From NCBI GenBank assembly GCA_025403435.1, contig CM046341.1, forward strand, positions 15,586,827 to 15,650,826: a DNA stretch of 64,000 nt. Direction: 5' to 3'. Source of the DNA: Artocarpus heterophyllus (taxonomy: Eukaryota; Streptophyta; Magnoliopsida; Rosales; Moraceae). A program made the position numbers and the translations under genes. The notes beneath the pieces were generated by a model. That model saw only the letters and a program-made list of their open reading frames with translations, had not been told where the DNA came from and made no database searches. Position 1 is the first letter of the stretch, and the number at the start of each line of letters is the position of its first letter. Of this stretch, positions 61,801 through 64,000 are shown in pieces.

Positions 61801-64000
61801 ACTTTTACTTTTTTGATACCTTTAGCTTTCTGAATCTCCGTTGAATTAATATATCATTATTATATGCACCTTCTTTCAGATAATGTTTCTGGTGTGCCCA
61901 GAAAAAGATGGCAAAGCATAATTGGCGCTGCTATTGGTAGTTATTCCAAAATGCATCATGGTAAAGATGGATTCAAAGAAATAAGCAAAATTTTACATCT
62001 TGCAAAAAGGCACAGATCATGTTTGCAAGTGCTATCTGCTGTTGCTGATTTTTTGGATTCCATTAATGGGTAAGCTGATATGTATATAAGACATGCGTTA
62101 AGTTTATTCAATCTGTTGTTCTAAATTCTTGTTATTGGTGGGCTATGTTAGAGTAAATTTATCTAAATTCTTCTCCAATCATTAAAATTGTAGGCCAATG
62201 ATGGAAGCTGACTGCAGCACTCGAACATATCATTTAGAACTTAAAGCAGACAAGGCAATAAATGCATTAGCTCTATTTGGTGACAATTTGCACCACTCAG
62301 AGAAGGGGCTACGTATTGCATCTCTTAAAATACTGTCTCACTATGAACCTTTATTTTGTGATCTTTTCACAGAAGATCAGCCTGTTCAGAAGAAATTGAA
62401 AACTGAAGGCTCGCAGACTTGCCATACAGATAGCCAACAGTTTAACGTATGATTTTTATATTCTTTCCACCTTGATTGTTAAATCATTGTCTAGTCGAGA
62501 CATTTCAACGCTGATATTTCTTCAATATTCAGGTTCTGCAGCTTCTTCTCTCAATTGAGACAACTCCTCTTTCGGTATCTACCAGCAGGACGGTAACCCT
62601 GTTAATCTCTAAAGTGCACATGGCCCTCTCTGCTGGAAGGATAGCCGAAGCTTATGTGCCTCTTCTCTTGAATGCAATGATTGGCGTCTTTCATAACAGG
62701 TTTAGCTACATTTGGGATCCAACATCGGAGTGCCTAGCAGTTTTACTGGGCCATCATGTAAAAGTTGTGTGGGATACGTTCCTTAGTTATTTTGACCGAA
62801 TCCTTTCCACGTTCCAGGCATCGAATGATCAACTTGATAACATGAACACCGAATTCTCTGACAAGCCTTGTGGTATGCAGCAATATAGACTCATGCTATT
62901 GATGCATATCTTGATTTCATATGGTTCCTTTTTCTTTTCCTTGGTTTTCTTATAACAACTTCTTCTAATGAAGGGAAGATAATGTTCTGTGATATACATT
63001 GCTGGATTGATAAGTGACTTGGTTGTTATCAAGTTTGGGTTTTCAATAGATAGGATTTTAATCTTCAACATTTTCTCCATGGCAGTTACAAGTCATCTTT
63101 AGGAAATTCAAATTATGAATTATTACCATTTGCTTTACAAGTTCATCTGCTAACCTTTTCCCCCCCTTCCATTGAGAACTTTTTTTCTTTCTTTCTTTTT
63201 TTTTTAATTTTTTTTAAATCTTATAAAAAATTTGTAACTCCTTCCAGATCTTGTTGAGCGCTTCAATTCGTTTGTTAGTCCTGCTTCTGATAGCACGCCG
63301 TCAGCAACAGTATTATCTTTGTTGCTCAAATCTTTGCAAAGAATTCCTGGGATTGTGGATTCTTGCTCTCGAAATATAGTACCTTTGTTTTTTAAGTTTT
63401 TGGGCTATGATCATGATGAGCCTACAAGGTAATTGTTGTTTTTTAAATGCATTTCATTTATTCTTATTTTGTGGAGGTCCAACTTTGCTTTTGTGATTTG
63501 TGATCATAGTGTGGGATCGTTCGATGCACTAATTTGTAGAGGCAAAGAGTGGAAGAGTATCCTGAAAGAATGGTTAAATTTGCTGAAGTTAATGCGTAAT
63601 TTTTGGTCCTCTTATCAGAATCAGTCCCTTAAAAGCGTAATGGAAAATAGGTTTGTAGATAATGTTTAGTTGGTATATACCTATTTGGTGGTACAACTCG
63701 TTTTGGTCTAATATTGATATATGGATGAATTTCTTGTGTTCTTACCAGGCTTCTAGATGCAAATGATCCTGAGATACAAATGAAGGCTCTTGATTGCCTT
63801 TTAATGTGGAGAGATAAAGATAAAGATGAAGAGAATGTCCTGGTAGCATATGATCAGCATCTGAGAAACTTGATCAGCTTCAGTAGTTTCAGAGAGGAGC
63901 TAACGAGGTGGAGTTTGTCGAGGGAATCTAAGCTTATTAATGAGAATCACAGAGCTTATCTTGTGCCTATAGTTATCCGACTGCTGATGCCAAAAGTCAG
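51796..64000 (+). CDS. UTP20: U3 snoRNP / SSU processome protein UTP20 (N-terminal part, runs off the window)
   Basis: Exons: 51796-51864, 51981-52103, 52657-52814, 53677-53721, 53933-54011, 54118-54191, 54572-54678, 59136-59318, 60240-60443, 60537-60753, 61009-61355, 61880-62069, 62194-62446, 62533-62872, 63248-63428, 63510-63650 and 63749 to the edge (2963 nt, about 987 codons). The frame is maintained at all 16 junctions. Start MATSSQAQAVKSLNNLSGRQ; recognised segments include DNLGYVLKVTVKIRYYPKDY, KKPLATRKYGVSFLLCYAMR and, at the edge, RAYLVPIVIRLLMPKV, which is the UTP20/DRIM pattern. Family knowledge: a HEAT-repeat scaffold of about 2,700 residues in the nucleolar 90S pre-ribosome, required for 18S rRNA processing. 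So roughly two thirds lies outside. Intron 7 (54679-59135) holds an antisense copia element and intron 8 uses a GC donor. No premature stop was seen in the exons. Confidence 0.92.
52313..52331 (+). repeat. Uninterrupted G run of 19 in UTP20 intron 2
   Basis: Nineteen G residues in a row follow a T run (52292-52304). It lies 210 bp into intron 2 on the coding strand and could fold as a G-quadruplex in the pre-mRNA. Confidence 0.9.
55115..55362 (-). repeat. 3' LTR of the intronic copia element
   Basis: 248 bp, ends cctttcca in plus-strand view, next to the polypurine tract. Confidence 0.85.
55292..56224 (-). pseudogene. Copia RT tail and RNase H remnants
   Basis: Minus-strand pieces in order: 56224-56039 (GYFLGMEFARSKESIFVNQP, connection domain), 56017-55700 ([33 protein letters not shown]) and 55630-55370 ([48 protein letters not shown]). 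The pieces are in different frames with frameshifts between them. Confidence 0.8.
56258..56890 (-). pseudogene. Copia protease / GAG-pre-integrase remnant joined to RT
   Basis: The frame shows a protease start (SAPWIIDSGAPDHMT, with the DSG active-site motif near 56740), then the GAG-pre-integrase motif (LWHLRLVHPSFPYLK ... CESCCLSKSHR). After IHSDV it jumps to the RT catalytic box IVYVDDIVLTGDD, which reads onward to 56258. Integrase and the RT core are deleted. At the junction the plus-strand phrase atcacccgtcaggaca occurs twice, at about 56284 and 56322. Confidence 0.8.
56875..57860 (-). pseudogene. Copia Gag remnant
   Basis: Gag N-terminus similar to that of the 43.4 kb element ([12 protein letters not shown], then a stop near the expected LRWSQSV). 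The open frame 57711-56875 follows ([45 protein letters not shown]). The zinc knuckle (CDYCNKPCHTRETC, C-x2-C-x4-H-x4-C) reads in a different frame near 57025, so at least one frameshift is present. Confidence 0.8.
57920..57933 (-). other. Primer-binding site of the intronic copia element
   Basis: TGGTATCAAAGCCA on the minus strand, one base from the iMet-type consensus. Confidence 0.85.
57934..58183 (-). repeat. 5' LTR of the intronic copia element
   Basis: Alignable with 55115-55362; the outer end is decayed, so the right limit is approximate. Confidence 0.75.
58477..58668. mobile_element. Possible MITE in UTP20 intron 7
   Basis: Left ggctccgtttgg and right ccaaacg are inverted. Inside, atgggatttgaacc and (reverse complement) atgggtttgaacc pair near both ends. 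Short and imperfect, so only tentative. Confidence 0.35.
58764..58815. repeat. (TA)n/(TG)n microsatellite in UTP20 intron 7
   Basis: Alternating TA with GT interruptions, then tgtgtgtgcgtgtgtgta. Confidence 0.85.
59319..60239 (+). other. GC-AG intron 8 of UTP20
   Basis: Exon 8 ends CAAG and the intron opens GCAAGC. The acceptor is ctctctctcacag before exon 9 (60240). The flanking codons join in frame (Q-G-SDHVVEV). No GT donor nearby keeps the frame and the conserved residues. Confidence 0.8.
61513..61628. repeat. 57 bp tandem duplication in UTP20 intron 11
   Basis: atctttcaaggcacttataa starts at 61513 and at 61570. The copies differ at two or three bases. Confidence 0.9.

Noticed and set aside
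1..64000. CRISPR arrays, bacterial operons, prophage
   Set aside because: No regular spacer-repeat arrays or Shine-Dalgarno-led gene runs; introns and plant transposons show a nuclear plant genome.

Overview
The window is nuclear DNA from a flowering plant, most likely a eudicot. It is AT-rich, has spliced genes with canonical plant introns and T-rich acceptors, and carries a dense layer of plant transposons (Ty3/gypsy, Ty1/copia, Mutator-like, hAT, MITEs). I cannot name the species. Two real protein-coding genes are present; both exon models below were built by eye, with reading frame checked across every junction.

Gene 1 (minus strand, coding 30657 to 25559, six coding exons, 1020 codons) is an RNA-binding splicing-type protein: filamin repeat, CCCH zinc finger, one RRM, a very long RS domain and an acidic C-terminus. 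It resembles Arabidopsis IRR (AT3G23900). Gene 2 (plus strand, 51796 to beyond 64000, 17 exons seen, about 987 codons) is the N-terminal third of UTP20, a HEAT-repeat U3 snoRNP / SSU processome protein needed for 18S rRNA maturation. Both leaders carry telo-box-like motifs. An antisense copia element of about 3 kb sits in intron 7 of UTP20.

Layout. 1-906: end of another LTR, inserted into the left LTR of a large, old gypsy element (907-12940; about 4.4 kb LTRs, ruined internal region). That element is inserted in the RNase H region of an older copia relic (12941-13880). 14-23 kb: AT-rich intergenic DNA with MITE debris, a SINE-like tail and small tandem duplications. 23.4-25.5 kb: possible spliced non-coding exons downstream of gene 1. 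31.2-33.9 kb: a 2.7 kb solo LTR just upstream of gene 1. 34.1-35.1 kb: an inverted-repeat element with a GC-rich interior. 35.7-37.1 kb: a possible solo LTR. 37.1-38.6 kb: an hAT transposase relic. 39.55 kb: a CACTA-like terminus. 40.4 kb: a small MITE.

41-47 kb is the most interesting transposon neighbourhood. A fragment of a CPL1-type RNA polymerase II CTD phosphatase gene (41509-41626) and a LINE relic lie upstream of a broken MULE transposase gene (42640-46503). The MULE gene is interrupted by a young 1624 bp copia derivative (43374-44997) with nearly identical LTRs and a perfect 5 bp target duplication. Its only reading frame fuses the Gag N-terminus directly to the RT tail and RNase H. 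47.0-49.9 kb holds a truncated LTR related to the 31.2 kb solo LTR, followed by a Mutator-type MITE with a perfect 9 bp target duplication (49981-50468).

I did not find a new gene system. The strongest leads are the Gag-RNase H mini-copia, the CPL fragment beside a MULE, an exon-duplication relic in gene 1, the spliced tail downstream of gene 1, and two opposed clusters of a palindromic motif in the solo LTR.
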